Under the pieces are notes generated by a model. That model had not been told where the DNA came from. It did not search any database and was given only the letters and a program-made list of their open reading frames with translations. The position numbers were made by a program, and so were the translations under genes. DNA of 64,000 nucleotides from Dolosigranulum savutiense. GTDB taxonomy: Bacteria > Bacillota > Bacilli > Lactobacillales > Carnobacteriaceae_A. Where the stretch lies: NCBI RefSeq assembly GCF_039830095.1, contig NZ_CP142435.1, positions 248,001 through 312,000 on the forward strand, in the 5' to 3' direction. Below, in pieces: positions 19,220 through 29,644 of the stretch. Every line of letters starts with the position of its first letter. Position 1 is the first letter of the stretch.

Positions 19220-19870
19220 CTAATTCCCTGATTCTCGTAAGTTTATTGGCGTCAGTTTTTGTTCTAATCGGCCTAATAAAAAATCAGCTAATAAAGCAAT
19301 CATCGTTACCGGAATCGTTCCGCCAATAATCAGTTCTGGAATATACAGATTTAATCCATTAAATATAAAATCTCCCAACCCACCAGCTCCAATGAAAGAA
19401 GCTAGCGTGGTCCATGCAATAACATACGTTGTTGAGAGTCGAATACCGGCCATAATAATTGGAGCCGCTTGTGGTAATTCTACCTTTTGCAATAATTGCA
19501 TCGGTGTCATACCCATGCCTTTAGCTGCATCCACCATACTGTTATCAACCGATTGTATGCCCGCATATGTATTGCGCATAATGGGCATCAACGAATAAAT
19601 AAACAAAGCCACAATCGCTGGCAACTGTCCAACACCAATCAAGGGAATCATTAAGGTTAATAATGCAAGTGATGGCAGTGACTGTAAGATAGATACAAAT
19701 CCTATTACTACATTAGCTACTTTATCATTTATACGCGTTAACCAAATCCCAATCGGCACAGCAAATAGAACGCCTAATGATACTGAAATCGCTGAAATAT
19801 ACAAATGTTCCCAAATTAATCGAACTAAATTTTCGCCATTTTCAGCAAAAAAGTGTGTAATTGTCGACAT
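19220..19870 (-). CDS. opuCB: Osmoprotectant ABC transporter permease, OpuCB type
   Basis: A 216-residue permease with about six membrane segments and the loop [20 protein letters not shown] that contacts the ATPase. It is homologous to the OpuCD-type permease encoded at 17551-18249; the two would form a heterodimer. It sits 15 bases after opuCA and 14 before opuCC. Confidence 0.88.
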   Translation of the reverse strand: MSTITHFFAENGENLVRLIWEHLYISAISVSLGVLFAVPIGIWLTRINDKVANVVIGFVSILQSLPSLALLTLMIPLIGVGQLPAIVALFIYSLMPIMRNTYAGIQSVDNSMVDAAKGMGMTPMQLLQKVELPQAAPIIMAGIRLSTTYVIAWTTLASFIGAGGLGDFIFNGLNLYIPELIIGGTIPVTMIALLADFLLGRLEQKLTPINLRESGN

Positions 19871-19885
19871 ATACGCCGTCCTTTC

Positions 19886-21067
19886 CTAGTTATCTGCTTG
19901 AATCGCTTGCACGTCATAATCTTCTACTACCGTATCATCTGTTGCAACATCATCCATGCCCCAGACACTACTATAGAATAGGTTGACCATCGAAGAACGA
20001 GTCAATATCCCTTGCAATTCATATGAATCACCCAAAATAGCGACGAACTTCATATTACGCTTAAAGAACATCTCCGTAATGGTATGTAAATGTGTTTCGG
20101 GCTTCATGTAGAAGCTAGGTCGACGCATTACATCATCAACAAGTTTTTCTTTATCGGTTGATTTAATTTTCATCAAGTCAACTACACCGTGCAAGATATG
20201 GTCCTCATTAACAATCAAAAGCGAATCAAGCTTGTGATGTTTCATAACACGGACAGCTTCTTTAAGGGGTGTTCCCAACTGTACCGTAATTGGGTTCACA
20301 TCCATTACATCCTTTACTTGTGTCTTATCTGTTGTTTCTTTCAAGCGATCTTCACCGATAAATTCACGCACAAAATCATTGGCTGGATTGGCAATAATAT
20401 TTTCTGGTGTATCATATTGAATAAGCTTACCATCTGTCATAATAGCAATACGGTCGGCTAAATCCAACGCTTCATCCATATCATGTGTCACAAAGACAAC
20501 AGTACGCCCCATTTCTTTTTGCAGTTTGATAACCATTTCTTGTAATGCTTCTCGTGTAATTGGATCCAAAGCGCCAAATGGTTCATCCATTAGAATAATT
20601 TCTTGCCCTGCTGCGAGTGCACGAATCACCCCAATCCGTTGTTGTTGTCCACCTGACAGCTCAGAAGGATAGCGATCCATATATTGATCCGGGTCCATAT
20701 CAACCTGCTCTAACAACTTGCGTGCTGTCTCTTCCATCTTGTCCTCATCCCAATTCAACAATTTAGGCACCATAATAATATTCTCGTATACCGTCATATG
20801 TGGCATCAACCCCGTCTGTTGAATAACGTAACCAATACTTCGTCGCAAATCAACTGGGTTTTTCGCCATAATATTTTCCCCATCAATGAGAATTTCGCCG
20901 CTTGATGGTTCCACCATTCGATTAATCATGCGCATACTTGTTGTTTTTCCACTTCCAGAGGTTCCGATAAAGACCACTAACTCCCCTTTATTAATGGTTA
21001 GCGATACATCACTGACTGCTTCTGTTCCATCTCCATATACTTTTGACACCTGCTTATATTCAATCAT
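19886..21067 (-). CDS. opuCA: Osmoprotectant ABC transporter ATPase with CBS domains, OpuCA type
   Basis: A 393-residue ATP-binding subunit. Walker A GTSGSGKTT is at 35-43, the signature LSGGQQQRIG near 138, and Walker B ends in DEPFGALDP. Two CBS domains span roughly 255-375; in this family they sense ionic strength. The C-terminal ~20 residues are acidic, as in other osmoregulated QAT ATPases. First gene of the operon; ATG with AAAGGAG upstream. Regulation may include a leader hairpin followed by T7 (21100-21133). Confidence 0.92.
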   Translation of the reverse strand: MIEYKQVSKVYGDGTEAVSDVSLTINKGELVVFIGTSGSGKTTSMRMINRMVEPSSGEILIDGENIMAKNPVDLRRSIGYVIQQTGLMPHMTVYENIIMVPKLLNWDEDKMEETARKLLEQVDMDPDQYMDRYPSELSGGQQQRIGVIRALAAGQEIILMDEPFGALDPITREALQEMVIKLQKEMGRTVVFVTHDMDEALDLADRIAIMTDGKLIQYDTPENIIANPANDFVREFIGEDRLKETTDKTQVKDVMDVNPITVQLGTPLKEAVRVMKHHKLDSLLIVNEDHILHGVVDLMKIKSTDKEKLVDDVMRRPSFYMKPETHLHTITEMFFKRNMKFVAILGDSYELQGILTRSSMVNLFYSSVWGMDDVATDDTVVEDYDVQAIQADN

Positions 21068-21099
21068 ATACTTCTACTCCTTTGCTTTATTCCAGACAT

Positions 21100-21133
21100 A
21101 AAAAAACTGCTAGCAGTGGGCTAAACTGTGCAG
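21100..21133 (-). promoter_or_regulatory. Terminator-like leader hairpin upstream of opuCA
   Basis: Minus-strand RNA: CTGC-A-CAGT-TTAGCCC-ACTG-CTA-GCAG followed by seven T. Two stacked 4-bp helices plus a U-run look like an intrinsic terminator, yet it lies between the likely promoter and the opuCA ribosome binding site, so it may attenuate the operon. The 3' arm also forms the palindrome ACTGCTAGCAGT, which could instead be a protein site. Confidence 0.5.
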
Positions 21134-21188
21134 CATACTTCGTCATCAGTCCTTATTCTTATGTTATTCATCAACAAGTCCACTATCC

Positions 21189-21217
21189 ATTATGACAAAC
21201 ATAATATCATAAAGCAA
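21189..21217 (-). promoter_or_regulatory. Candidate promoter of opuCABCD
   Basis: -35 TTGCTT (21212-21217), 17-base spacer, -10 CATAAT (21189-21194). AT-rich surroundings make alternatives possible. Leader to opuCA about 115 bases. Confidence 0.5.
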
Positions 21218-21303
21218 CTTTTTGTGAAAATCAGTACATCAATTGCTTTATTTTAAGTAGTTGATCGGAGTTTTAGTTCATTTATTCTAAACTAACCCAA
21301 AAC

Positions 21304-21329
21304 AAAAAACAGCGGTTGTCCGCTGTTTT
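21304..21329 (-). terminator. Rho-independent terminator of the ruvAB-yajC region
   Basis: AACAGCGG pairs perfectly with CCGCTGTT around loop ACAA, followed by T-rich TTTTG. It starts 11 bases past the yajC stop. Confidence 0.9.
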
Positions 21330-21339
21330 CATCCACTTA

Positions 21340-21675
21340 TTAGTTTTCGTCTGTTACATCTGGTTCATTTGTTCCGAGATTTTCTTCTGGAACAGTTGGG
21401 ACTTCGCCAACTTTTTTCGTAATAGTTGCAACAGCGCGACGTTCGAATGTTAAATAAATCCCTTCGCAATCAAGTACAATGCGACCATTCGTACGATCAA
21501 CTTCATCAACAATACCGTGCAACCCACCAATTGTTTGAATGGCATCACCCGGTTGCAATGAATCTAACATTTTTTGTTGTTCTTCTTGACGTTTTTTCTG
21601 TGGTCGAATCATGAAGAACCACATCAATCCCCCAACTAAAATAAAGGGTATTAATGCACTAAAAAGACCTTCCAT
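21340..21675 (-). CDS. yajC: Preprotein translocase subunit YajC
   Basis: A 111-residue YajC with one N-terminal membrane helix (about 5-22), then the family block FMIRPQKKRQEEQ and the small beta domain containing GDAIQTIGGLHGIV. It is an accessory of the Sec translocon. The acidic, Thr-rich tail is unremarkable. It follows ruvB by about 107 bases; in many Firmicutes tgt and queA lie between, and both are missing here. Start ATG with a GGAGG-like site upstream. Confidence 0.9.
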   Translation of the reverse strand: MEGLFSALIPFILVGGLMWFFMIRPQKKRQEEQQKMLDSLQPGDAIQTIGGLHGIVDEVDRTNGRIVLDCEGIYLTFERRAVATITKKVGEVPTVPEENLGTNEPDVTDEN

Positions 21676-21782
21676 TTGTCAATTCCTCCAATTATAATTT
21701 TTTATCTAACCTATGCTCTCTCACTTTAACAAAAATAAACAATTTTTTCCACTCATTCATCACAAATTATGAAAATAGATGA

Positions 21783-22796
21783 TTATTTCTCTGATGGAAA
21801 TGAGATACCTAAGTGGTCGTATGCACGATATGTCGCAATCCGTCCGCGCGGTGTTCGCTGCAGAAAGCCTTGTTGTAGTAAGTACGGTTCAATCATATCT
21901 TCAATGGTCTCGGCTTCTTCGCTAATGTTCGCTGCGAGTGTATTTAAGCCAACTGGTCCGCCACCATACAATTCAATTAATGTTGAGAGCAATTTCTGAT
22001 CAACCGTATCTAAGCCTCTGTCGTCAACACGAAGCATCTCTAACGCTTCTTGAGCAATCGTATCGGTAATTACCCCTTCTCCCTTCACTTCTGCAAAGTC
22101 ACGCACACGCTTCAATAAACGGTTAGCAATTCGCGGTGTTCCACGAGAGCGTCGCGCAATTTCAACTGAACCCTCAGTCGTTGCCTGCACAGCGAGTACC
22201 TCGGCTGAGCGCTTAACAATACGATCCAATTCCTCTGTCGTATAATATTCCATATGCGCCAATATGCCAAAGCGATCACGCAATGGAGCAGACAGAGCAC
22301 CTGCTCGTGTTGTGGCTCCTACCAGTGTGAACGGCGGTAGTGGGAAGTGAACAGGATGTGCCGATTCCCCTTCACCAATAATAATATCGATAAAAAAATC
22401 TTCCATAGCTGAATACAGCATTTCCTCAATCACTCGAGGCAAGCGATGAATCTCATCGATGAATAAAATCCCACCTGGCTCTAAGTCATTCAGTAAAGCA
22501 ACTAAATCACCTGGTCGATCAATGGCAGGTCCCGAAGTTGTCCGGATAACTGTTTGCATTTCACTCGCAATAACCATTGCTAGCGTCGTCTTCCCTAACC
22601 CCGGAGGCCCATAAAACAACACATGATCAAGTGCTTCATTACGAGCTTTTGCTGCTTGAATATAAATCGACAATTCTTTTTTTATCTTTTCTTGTCCAAT
22701 ATATTGACTCAACCATTTTGGGCGTAAACTCTGCTCCAGAGCTGCTTCTGCTTGATCTCCTAAATCTTTTGATACAATTCGCTCATCTGACACCAT
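21783..22796 (-). CDS. ruvB: Holliday junction branch-migration ATPase RuvB
   Basis: A 337-residue AAA+ motor that drives branch migration on RuvA-bound Holliday junctions. Walker A GPPGLGKT is at 63-70, Walker B is in FIDEIHRL, and sensor 1 lies at GATTRAG. The winged-helix DNA-binding domain occupies the last ~75 residues ([23 protein letters not shown]). It follows ruvA by about 35 bases. Normal length. Confidence 0.97.
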   Translation of the reverse strand: MVSDERIVSKDLGDQAEAALEQSLRPKWLSQYIGQEKIKKELSIYIQAAKARNEALDHVLFYGPPGLGKTTLAMVIASEMQTVIRTTSGPAIDRPGDLVALLNDLEPGGILFIDEIHRLPRVIEEMLYSAMEDFFIDIIIGEGESAHPVHFPLPPFTLVGATTRAGALSAPLRDRFGILAHMEYYTTEELDRIVKRSAEVLAVQATTEGSVEIARRSRGTPRIANRLLKRVRDFAEVKGEGVITDTIAQEALEMLRVDDRGLDTVDQKLLSTLIELYGGGPVGLNTLAANISEEAETIEDMIEPYLLQQGFLQRTPRGRIATYRAYDHLGISFPSEK

Positions 22797-22831
22797 CTTA
22801 ACTCATTCACTTCCTCTCTATTTATTTTAAC

Positions 22832-23440
22832 TTAGCTATACAATAACGTTCTTAAGGCTTCTTTAATATATTCATCCGTTGACATCGGTTCGAGGTCAAT
22901 TAAGTGTGATTTCACTTTTTTCACTTCACGTTTACCATAACCGAGCGCCTTCAATGCTTCGATTGCTTCCGTTAACTGAGCATTTTCTGCTGGTTTTGGC
23001 TGATCTAGTTGGGACTCATTTGCAAGTGCTGTAGGTGATAAATCATCCAATTTTCCTTGCAAATCTAGAATAATTTGAGCCGCTGTTTTCTTCCCTACTC
23101 CAGGGAATTTTTGTAAATAAGTACGATCTTCTGCTTCAATCGCTCGAATCAAGCCACTGTGATCTTCATTGGCCAAGATTGCTAACGCACTCTTCGGACC
23201 GATTCCAGACACATTAATCAACTTTAAGAACACATCCTTTTCACTTTTGGTTCGGAAGCCAAACAGGGTCATATCATCTTGGGTTGTATTCTGATAAACA
23301 TACAGTTGTTCTGTTGTCTCTAACTTGTCCGTTAGTCGAAAGGGATTGGCCATTAATAAGCGATAACCAATGCCACCTACCTCGATAACTAAATAACTTG
23401 GATAAATTGCTGTAATCGTTCCAATAATATATTCAAACAT
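22832..23440 (-). CDS. ruvA: Holliday junction DNA-binding protein RuvA
   Basis: A 202-residue RuvA, the tetrameric platform that recognises four-way junctions. Domain I is the OB fold (1-65); domain II holds two helix-hairpin-helix motifs (VSGIGPKSALAIL and FPGVGKKTAAQIIL); a flexible linker leads to domain III, which binds RuvB. Start ATG at 23440. A promoter with TTGATA/TATAAT lies about 35-60 bases upstream, so ruvAB probably has its own transcript. I see no LexA box here. Confidence 0.96.
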   Translation of the reverse strand: MFEYIIGTITAIYPSYLVIEVGGIGYRLLMANPFRLTDKLETTEQLYVYQNTTQDDMTLFGFRTKSEKDVFLKLINVSGIGPKSALAILANEDHSGLIRAIEAEDRTYLQKFPGVGKKTAAQIILDLQGKLDDLSPTALANESQLDQPKPAENAQLTEAIEALKALGYGKREVKKVKSHLIDLEPMSTDEYIKEALRTLLYS

Positions 23441-23473
23441 AACACACCACTCTTCTTCATGTAGTCTTCGCTT

Positions 23474-23503
23474 ATTATATCACGTGAGCTCAGCCTTTAT
23501 CAA
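23474..23503 (-). promoter_or_regulatory. Sigma-A promoter of ruvAB
   Basis: -35 TTGATA (23498-23503), 18-base spacer, -10 TATAAT (23474-23479), about 35 bases before ruvA. Confidence 0.7.
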
Positions 23504-23553
23504 CAAAGTGAGGGACGTGACCATGTGTTCTATCTAAGTTCTAAGTTGCTCGC

Positions 23554-23994
23554 TTACTCGAACTCCGACACATATTCGTCATAGCCTTGCTCAGCCAACT
23601 CAGACTTCGGAATAAATTTAAGGGCTGCTGAGTTAATACAGTAACGTAATCCCCCTCTATCAGTCGGACCATCTGTAAAGACATGTCCTAAGTGTGAATC
23701 GGCTTCGGGACTTCTCACTTCGGTTCGCTCCAACCCATGAGAGGTATCGCGCTTCTCTTTCACTCCGCGCTTTTTAATCGGTTGCGTAAACGATGGCCAA
23801 CCACAACCAGCATCATATTTATCTTTTGATGAAAATAACGGTTCACCGCTCACCACATCTACATAAATCCCTTCCTCATCGAAGTCATTATATTCACCAG
23901 AATGAGGGCGTTCTGTCGCATTTTCTTGTGTGACACGGTACTGAATTTCAGTTAATTGTGCTCGTAACTCGTTTTTATCTTTTTTGTTCGTCAT
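23554..23994 (-). CDS. msrB: Peptide-methionine (R)-S-oxide reductase MsrB
   Basis: A 146-residue MsrB that repairs methionine-R-sulfoxide. It has [20 protein letters not shown] (about 54-73) and the catalytic Cys in [11 protein letters not shown]. It is of the zinc-free type: the CxxC pairs of zinc-binding members are absent, as in Bacillus MsrB. It lies 14 bases after mutL, so it is probably the end of the ymdB-mutS-mutL transcript. Confidence 0.95.
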   Translation of the reverse strand: MTNKKDKNELRAQLTEIQYRVTQENATERPHSGEYNDFDEEGIYVDVVSGEPLFSSKDKYDAGCGWPSFTQPIKKRGVKEKRDTSHGLERTEVRSPEADSHLGHVFTDGPTDRGGLRYCINSAALKFIPKSELAEQGYDEYVSEFE

Positions 23995-24008
23995 ATGAAT
24001 AAGCTCCT

Positions 24009-25946
24009 TTATCTATCTTGAATGCGTTTAAACATCTTTTCAATTTCTAAGTTCGTCAGTTGTACCAAGGTTGGGCGCCCGTGCGGACAATTATAAGGAT
24101 TCTCACAATTGCTCAGATCTTCGATTAACGCCCGCGCTTCGTCATCACTCAGATGATGATTCGCCTTAATTGATCGTTTACAACTCATCATAATGGCTGT
24201 TGCTTCACGGAATTTTTTCACAGTAAGCTCTTTCTTATCCAGCAAGAAATCAATCATTTCCTTCACTGTCGCTTCTTCTTGGCCACTAATGAACCAAGAT
24301 GGATGGCTATTGAGAATAAATGTATTTTTTCCAAAAGCTTCTAAAAAAATGCCCGCTGCTTCTAATTGTTCCATCTGTTGTCTAATTTCAATGGTCTCAT
24401 TCGTTGGATATTCCAAGACAATGGGCACGAGTAAGTTTTGCTGTGCTGTACCTTCTTGATCGATCACTCGACGATAGTACTCGTACTTTACTCGTTCTTG
24501 AGCGGCATGCTGATCAATAATATACAGTCCACATTCATTTTGCGCAAATAAATACGTGCCGTGCATTTGTCCAATATAATCCAATGCAGGAAATCCGTCT
24601 CTATTTGCCAGCTGGGTGGCCTGATCCGTAGTTAATTCAGACGTTTCTCCCATGTAATCCAGACGCTCTTCTGCCACCTCTAGTGGAGAGTCTGTGACGT
24701 GACGGCTCTGCTCTAACGTGCCCTCAGAAGAGAATACAGCCTCATTTTGCGGTTTCTGAGCCTTCGTTGCCTGATCTGTTTGTTCGTGTATGAGCGGCTG
24801 CTCATCTGATCTATCTGACTGATAACGAGGGGCAACTTGTGGTTTTAACGATTGCATACGAGATTTTCCGCTATGAAAATCAATTTGTGTTTGATTATAT
24901 GTTGGAGTATCTTTTTTTGTCTGTTTATTTTGGTCAATGTTCTCTAAGCCACTTGGAATACGTACTTCTTCATTCATCACTTGCTGAACGGATTGTTTAA
25001 TGAGGTCGCATAAGTCCGTTTCGTTACTAATACGGACTTCATGTTTTGTCGGGTGCACATTGACATCTAAGAGGAGTGGGTCCATTTCGATATGAAGCAC
25101 CGCTAAGGGATAACGATTGATCATCAATTTTGAACCATAACCCTCTGTAATGGCTTTATTGATCGCATAGTTTTTGATGTAGCGACCATTGACGACAATT
25201 GTGATATACGACCGATTCGATCGATTCAATTCCGGCAGTGAGATATATCCCGCCATCTTGAAATCAAAATTCTCACCTACAATCTTTCGCATTTTTTTAG
25301 CTGAACTGACTCCGTACACCCCAGCAATCGCTTGTTTTAAATTGTCATTTCCTGGGGTTCGCGTTAAGGTGGATCCTTCATGAACGAGCTTGAAGCTAAT
25401 ATCTGGATTTGCTAGCGCAAACCGGTTAATACTGTCCGTAATATGGGAGAGCTCTGTTTGCAAGGTGCGCACATGCTTTAATCGTGCCGGCGTATTGAAG
25501 AAAATATCTTCCACCTGAATCATCGTGCCTTCCCGCGCTGATGCACTTCGATCTTCAGTGATTTTGCCTCCTTCTAAGACAAGGTGACGTCCCTTTTCGC
25601 CAGCTTGAGCTGTTTCAATCATCACTTTCGACACACTGGCAATACTCGGAAGTGCCTCGCCACGAAACCCAAGCGTCCGGATTCGGAAGAGATCTTCGCT
25701 CGAAAGCAGTTTGCTTGTCGCATGGCGTTTGAAAGCAGCGGGGACTTCTTCATACGGAATACCCGCCCCATTATCGGTCACTCGAATAAGGCGCATCCCT
25801 GACTCTTCAATATGCACATCCACCTTATCTGCTCCAGCATCGATCGCATTCTCAATCAATTCCTTCACTACCGATGCGGGACGCTCAATCACTTCTCCCG
25901 CAGCGATTTGGTTCGCTAAGGCATCGGGCATAACTTGTATGGGCAT
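24009..25946 (-). CDS. mutL: DNA mismatch repair protein MutL
   Basis: A 645-residue MutL. The N-terminal GHKL ATPase has [20 protein letters not shown] (about 13-32), the DAGADKV and DNGAGI motifs and GFRGEAL. A low-complexity linker (about 335-450) leads to the dimerisation domain, which keeps the endonuclease motif DQHA-xx-E-xxxx-E ([12 protein letters not shown]) and the late NCPHGRPT, as in Gram-positives without MutH. ATG follows the mutS stop almost directly. Complete. Confidence 0.96.
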   Translation of the reverse strand: MPIQVMPDALANQIAAGEVIERPASVVKELIENAIDAGADKVDVHIEESGMRLIRVTDNGAGIPYEEVPAAFKRHATSKLLSSEDLFRIRTLGFRGEALPSIASVSKVMIETAQAGEKGRHLVLEGGKITEDRSASAREGTMIQVEDIFFNTPARLKHVRTLQTELSHITDSINRFALANPDISFKLVHEGSTLTRTPGNDNLKQAIAGVYGVSSAKKMRKIVGENFDFKMAGYISLPELNRSNRSYITIVVNGRYIKNYAINKAITEGYGSKLMINRYPLAVLHIEMDPLLLDVNVHPTKHEVRISNETDLCDLIKQSVQQVMNEEVRIPSGLENIDQNKQTKKDTPTYNQTQIDFHSGKSRMQSLKPQVAPRYQSDRSDEQPLIHEQTDQATKAQKPQNEAVFSSEGTLEQSRHVTDSPLEVAEERLDYMGETSELTTDQATQLANRDGFPALDYIGQMHGTYLFAQNECGLYIIDQHAAQERVKYEYYRRVIDQEGTAQQNLLVPIVLEYPTNETIEIRQQMEQLEAAGIFLEAFGKNTFILNSHPSWFISGQEEATVKEMIDFLLDKKELTVKKFREATAIMMSCKRSIKANHHLSDDEARALIEDLSNCENPYNCPHGRPTLVQLTNLEIEKMFKRIQDR

Positions 25947-28550
25947 CTAGTCTCCTCCTTTCTCTAACTGCTTCACTAACTCACGAATCGTATCAAAAGC
26001 ATCCAGTGGTGTTGTCTCAGTTAAATTTATTGCTTGCAGTTGTTCAATCACCGCTTGTTCAGCTGGTGATTTCGCCTGTTCTGCTTCAAACAATGCCAAC
26101 TGCTCAGTTGATTCTGCTACTGAAGTTACTGTTGGTTCACTCGTCTGATTGACCATACGTTTGGTCTGTTCTAATGCACTTAAGATCGTTGATGCCCGAG
26201 CTAACAAGTCTTCAGGCAACCCCGCTAATTGTGCGACTTGTACACCATAACTTTTGTCGCTTGGACCGGGTTTCACCTTATGCAAGAATACAAGTGACCC
26301 CCGCTCTTCTACCGCACCAACATGAATATTTTCTAACTTATCTAGCCGTGTCGACAGTTCTGTCAACTCGTGATAATGGGTGGAAAAGAGCGTCTTCGCC
26401 CCAATGCGGTCATGCACATATTCAATAATTGCTTCGGCAAGAGCCATACCATCATACGTTGCTGTCCCTCGACCAATCTCATCAAATAGCAACAAACTAC
26501 GACTGGTGGCATTTTGGATTGCATGATTGGTCTCATTCATCTCCACCATAAAGGTACTCTGCCCCCCAAATAAGTCATCCATCGCCCCAATTCGGGTAAA
26601 AATCTGGTCAAATAACGGCAACGAAGCGTGACTAGCCGGAACAAAACAGCCCATCTGTCCCATAATAACGATAAGAGCTAACTGCCGCATATACGTACTC
26701 TTCCCGGACATATTCGGCCCCGTAATGAGTAAAATATCTGTTTCGTCCATCATTTCAATATCATTCGGCACATACGACTGATCATTCATCACTTTCTCCA
26801 CCACCGGATGACGCCCAGACTCAATCACAATATCTTGACTTTTCGTATGATACGTCGGTTTCACATAATTATACGTCTCACTAACTTCGGCAAAAGATTG
26901 CAATACATCCACCTTCGCTACTGCTTTAGCCAACGATTGAATTCGTTTAATATAATGTTTTACCTCTTCGCGCACTTGTATAAACAATTCATATTCCAAC
27001 GCTTGTGATTTTTCTTCTGCTTCTAGAATTAAGCTTTCTTTTTCCTTTAATTCTGGCGTGATATATCGCTCCGAGTTTGCTAATGTTTGCTTACGCTCGT
27101 ATCGATTCAAATCAACTTTCTCAATATGTGATTTAGTCACTTCTATATAGTATCCAAAAACTTTATTAAAGCCGACCTTCAAGTTTTTAATACCTGTTTG
27201 TTCACGTTCTTGTGCTTGCAGATCAGCAATCCATTGTTTCCCGTTCGACATAGCACTTAAGTATTTATCTAATTGCTCATCGAAGCCAAAGTTAATAATT
27301 TCACCTTCTGTCACTGATAACGGCGGCTCTTCTTGGATTGCTCGCTCGATCAGATCAGCAACTTCTACGACCGGATCGAGCTGTGCTAAGACTTGATCCC
27401 ACACTCCCTCATCATTCATCAACTGCAACATCTCGCGCAAGTGTGGAATCATCTGAAGCGACTGCTTTAACTGAATCAAGTCCCGTGCATTGACACTTCC
27501 GTATGCTACGCGTCCGGCCAATCGCTCGAGATCATATACCTCTCTCAACATGGCAATCAAATCCGATCGCTCCAAGAAGTAATGCATCAGCGAATCAATG
27601 AGACGATGCCGTTCCTGGATACCATCCAAATGAATCAGTGGCTTATCTAACCAACTCTTCAACATCCGGCCGCCCATTGCCGTTTTGGTCTCATCTAACA
27701 ACCACAACAAGGTCCCTTCCTTCGTCCCATCACGCAGAGAAGTCGTCAATTCCAAGTTCCGACGAGCTTCCTTCCCATAAACTAAGAAATGATCCATCTC
27801 ATACACTTCGGCTTGCTGCAAGTGATCTAACTGACGCATTTGGGTTTGAGCTAAATAATGCAACAGAACATCCAATGCTTTTGTCAGCGGTCCTTCAGGC
27901 ACATCTACCTTCAATCCGTCAAATTCAGCATGCACACGCAACTCAGCTACTTCCGATATGGTCAAATCAAATCGCTTCGCCAGCATATCAGCCAGCTCAG
28001 TTAAGATCCCTTCTTGCTTCACCACTTCTTTCACCGCGAGTGTTTCCATTTCAGTAACAAGATCACTTTCTTTTTCAGTTAATGTCACGCGAAGTTCTCC
28101 AGTAGATAGATCAGCATAGGCCAAGCCATAGCGATGAGCTTGTTTCACCATAGCCGCAACAAATGTATTCTCCTTTGCTTCAATAGCACTGCCTTCCATC
28201 ACGGTTCCCGGTGTAATCACTTGAACAACTTCACGCTTGACCATACCTTTTGCTTCTTTTGGATCTTCAACTTGTTCACAGACCGCAACCTTATAACCCA
28301 TCTCAACTAGCTGATTGATATACCCTTGCGCTGAATGATGAGGCACACCACACATTGGCACTTCTACCTCAGCCTTTTTATTGCGACTAGTCAAGGTCAA
28401 TTCTAACAATTGAGCCACTTCCTTCGCATCTTCAAAAAATAATTCATAAAAATCCCCTAGCCGAAAGAATAAAAATGCATCCGGATGATTCTCTTTCATT
28501 GTCAAGTACTGCTGCATCATCGGGGTATGTTTTGCTTTATCTCTTGCCAT
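25947..28550 (-). CDS. mutS: DNA mismatch repair protein MutS
   Basis: An 867-residue MutS that recognises mismatches. The Phe-x-Glu mismatch wedge is F34-Y-E36 in LGDFYELFFE. The C-terminal ATPase has GPNMSGKSTYMRQ, the DEIGRGT Walker B and STHYHEL. The tail carries the usual LFEAEQ-type sequence for beta-clamp or dimer contacts. A GTG three bases before the chosen ATG is an alternative start; AAAGG upstream fits either. Gene order ymdB-mutS-mutL is common in Firmicutes. Confidence 0.96.
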   Translation of the reverse strand: MARDKAKHTPMMQQYLTMKENHPDAFLFFRLGDFYELFFEDAKEVAQLLELTLTSRNKKAEVEVPMCGVPHHSAQGYINQLVEMGYKVAVCEQVEDPKEAKGMVKREVVQVITPGTVMEGSAIEAKENTFVAAMVKQAHRYGLAYADLSTGELRVTLTEKESDLVTEMETLAVKEVVKQEGILTELADMLAKRFDLTISEVAELRVHAEFDGLKVDVPEGPLTKALDVLLHYLAQTQMRQLDHLQQAEVYEMDHFLVYGKEARRNLELTTSLRDGTKEGTLLWLLDETKTAMGGRMLKSWLDKPLIHLDGIQERHRLIDSLMHYFLERSDLIAMLREVYDLERLAGRVAYGSVNARDLIQLKQSLQMIPHLREMLQLMNDEGVWDQVLAQLDPVVEVADLIERAIQEEPPLSVTEGEIINFGFDEQLDKYLSAMSNGKQWIADLQAQEREQTGIKNLKVGFNKVFGYYIEVTKSHIEKVDLNRYERKQTLANSERYITPELKEKESLILEAEEKSQALEYELFIQVREEVKHYIKRIQSLAKAVAKVDVLQSFAEVSETYNYVKPTYHTKSQDIVIESGRHPVVEKVMNDQSYVPNDIEMMDETDILLITGPNMSGKSTYMRQLALIVIMGQMGCFVPASHASLPLFDQIFTRIGAMDDLFGGQSTFMVEMNETNHAIQNATSRSLLLFDEIGRGTATYDGMALAEAIIEYVHDRIGAKTLFSTHYHELTELSTRLDKLENIHVGAVEERGSLVFLHKVKPGPSDKSYGVQVAQLAGLPEDLLARASTILSALEQTKRMVNQTSEPTVTSVAESTEQLALFEAEQAKSPAEQAVIEQLQAINLTETTPLDAFDTIRELVKQLEKGGD

Positions 28551-28583
28551 CACTCGCTACCTTTCTATTAGCTGACGTCATCT

Positions 28584-29384
28584 TTAACGTAGCATTGGGT
28601 TGTCATCGTCTATTCGAATCATCTTAATTGAACGCGCTCGTCCATCTGTCTTCAAATCAATCAGACAAGCATTGAGACGTTTACGTCCACCTTTGGGCAC
28701 AGAAAAACGGGTCGGCATCTGTGTTAAAAATTTCTCCAGAATCGGTTCTTTCTCCATACCAAGAATGCCGTCATAAAAACCGGTCATCCCGACATCCGTG
28801 ACATACGCCGTTCCTTGGGGTAAAATCCGTTCGTCCCCAGTCTGCACATGCGTATGCGTCCCCACAACGGCAGAAGCTGTCCCATCCAAGAACCAACCCA
28901 TCGCTTCCTTCTCACTTGTTGTCTCTGCATGAAAATCCACAAAAATAAAATCGGTTCGTTCTTTCGCTTCCGCAACTAGCTGCTGGCCGACTTTGAATGG
29001 ACTATCGAAATCGCCCATAAATGATCGACCATGTAAATTAATAACAGCCAGTTCTTGATCATTCACCCGAATAAACGTCATTCCTCGACCAGGTGTTGCC
29101 TCCGGATCGGGATAATTAGCCGGACGAATCAGTGAAGAGGTTCGGTCAATATAATCATAAATCTCACGATGGTCCCACGTATGATTCCCCATCGTCACAA
29201 TATCAACACCACACGTTTTAATTTCTTTATAGTTTTTCTCCGATAAACCACGCCCTCCAGACGCATTCTCGCCATTAGCAATCGTTACTTGCGGTTTATA
29301 ACGTTGCTTTAACCTCGGCAAATAGTCACTCAGCGCTTGACGCCCAGGCGCTCCAACAATATCTCCAATAAATAAAATCTTCAT
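28584..29384 (-). CDS. ymdB: YmdB-family metallophosphoesterase (2',3'-cyclic nucleotide phosphodiesterase)
   Basis: A 266-residue YmdB. Two-metal phosphoesterase motifs are GDIVG near 7-11, NGENASGG, GNHTWDH, FHAETTSEK and GTHTHVQT. In Bacillus, YmdB hydrolyses 2',3'-cAMP and affects biofilm versus motility and RNase Y-linked decay. The start is ATG at 29384 preceded by AAAAAGGTGA; six extra codons upstream are possible but give no ribosome binding site. First gene of ymdB-mutS-mutL-msrB. rny lies elsewhere, at 36753. Confidence 0.93.
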   Translation of the reverse strand: MKILFIGDIVGAPGRQALSDYLPRLKQRYKPQVTIANGENASGGRGLSEKNYKEIKTCGVDIVTMGNHTWDHREIYDYIDRTSSLIRPANYPDPEATPGRGMTFIRVNDQELAVINLHGRSFMGDFDSPFKVGQQLVAEAKERTDFIFVDFHAETTSEKEAMGWFLDGTASAVVGTHTHVQTGDERILPQGTAYVTDVGMTGFYDGILGMEKEPILEKFLTQMPTRFSVPKGGRKRLNACLIDLKTDGRARSIKMIRIDDDNPMLR

Positions 29385-29413
29385 CTCATTCACCTTTTTC
29401 ATTCTGTCCCTTT

Positions 29414-29442
29414 ATTTTACCAATGATTGCCCTATTTCACAA
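29414..29442 (-). promoter_or_regulatory. Candidate promoter of ymdB-mutSL
   Basis: -35 TTGTGA (29437-29442), 17-base spacer, -10 TAAAAT (29414-29419). Leader is short, about 25 bases. Confidence 0.55.
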
Positions 29443-29644
29443 AAAAAGTATCCTTACTTTGCTTTGAGCCAAAAAATTCTCAATCTAGAAGCCTCCAAGT
29501 AATCTCAACTTTACTTTATTTATATCAATAAGTTCAGTTATTTTTCGGATTAATTTCTTACCTTCTCATCTAGTTAGGATGTATGATACAATAATATCAT
29601 AGTCAATTAAAGGAAAACTGTAACACCAAAGGAGCGACATTCAT

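Noticed and set aside
27638-28057. 139-codon plus-strand ORF opposite mutS
   Set aside because: Shadow of mutS; no promoter or ribosome binding site and no recognisable protein.
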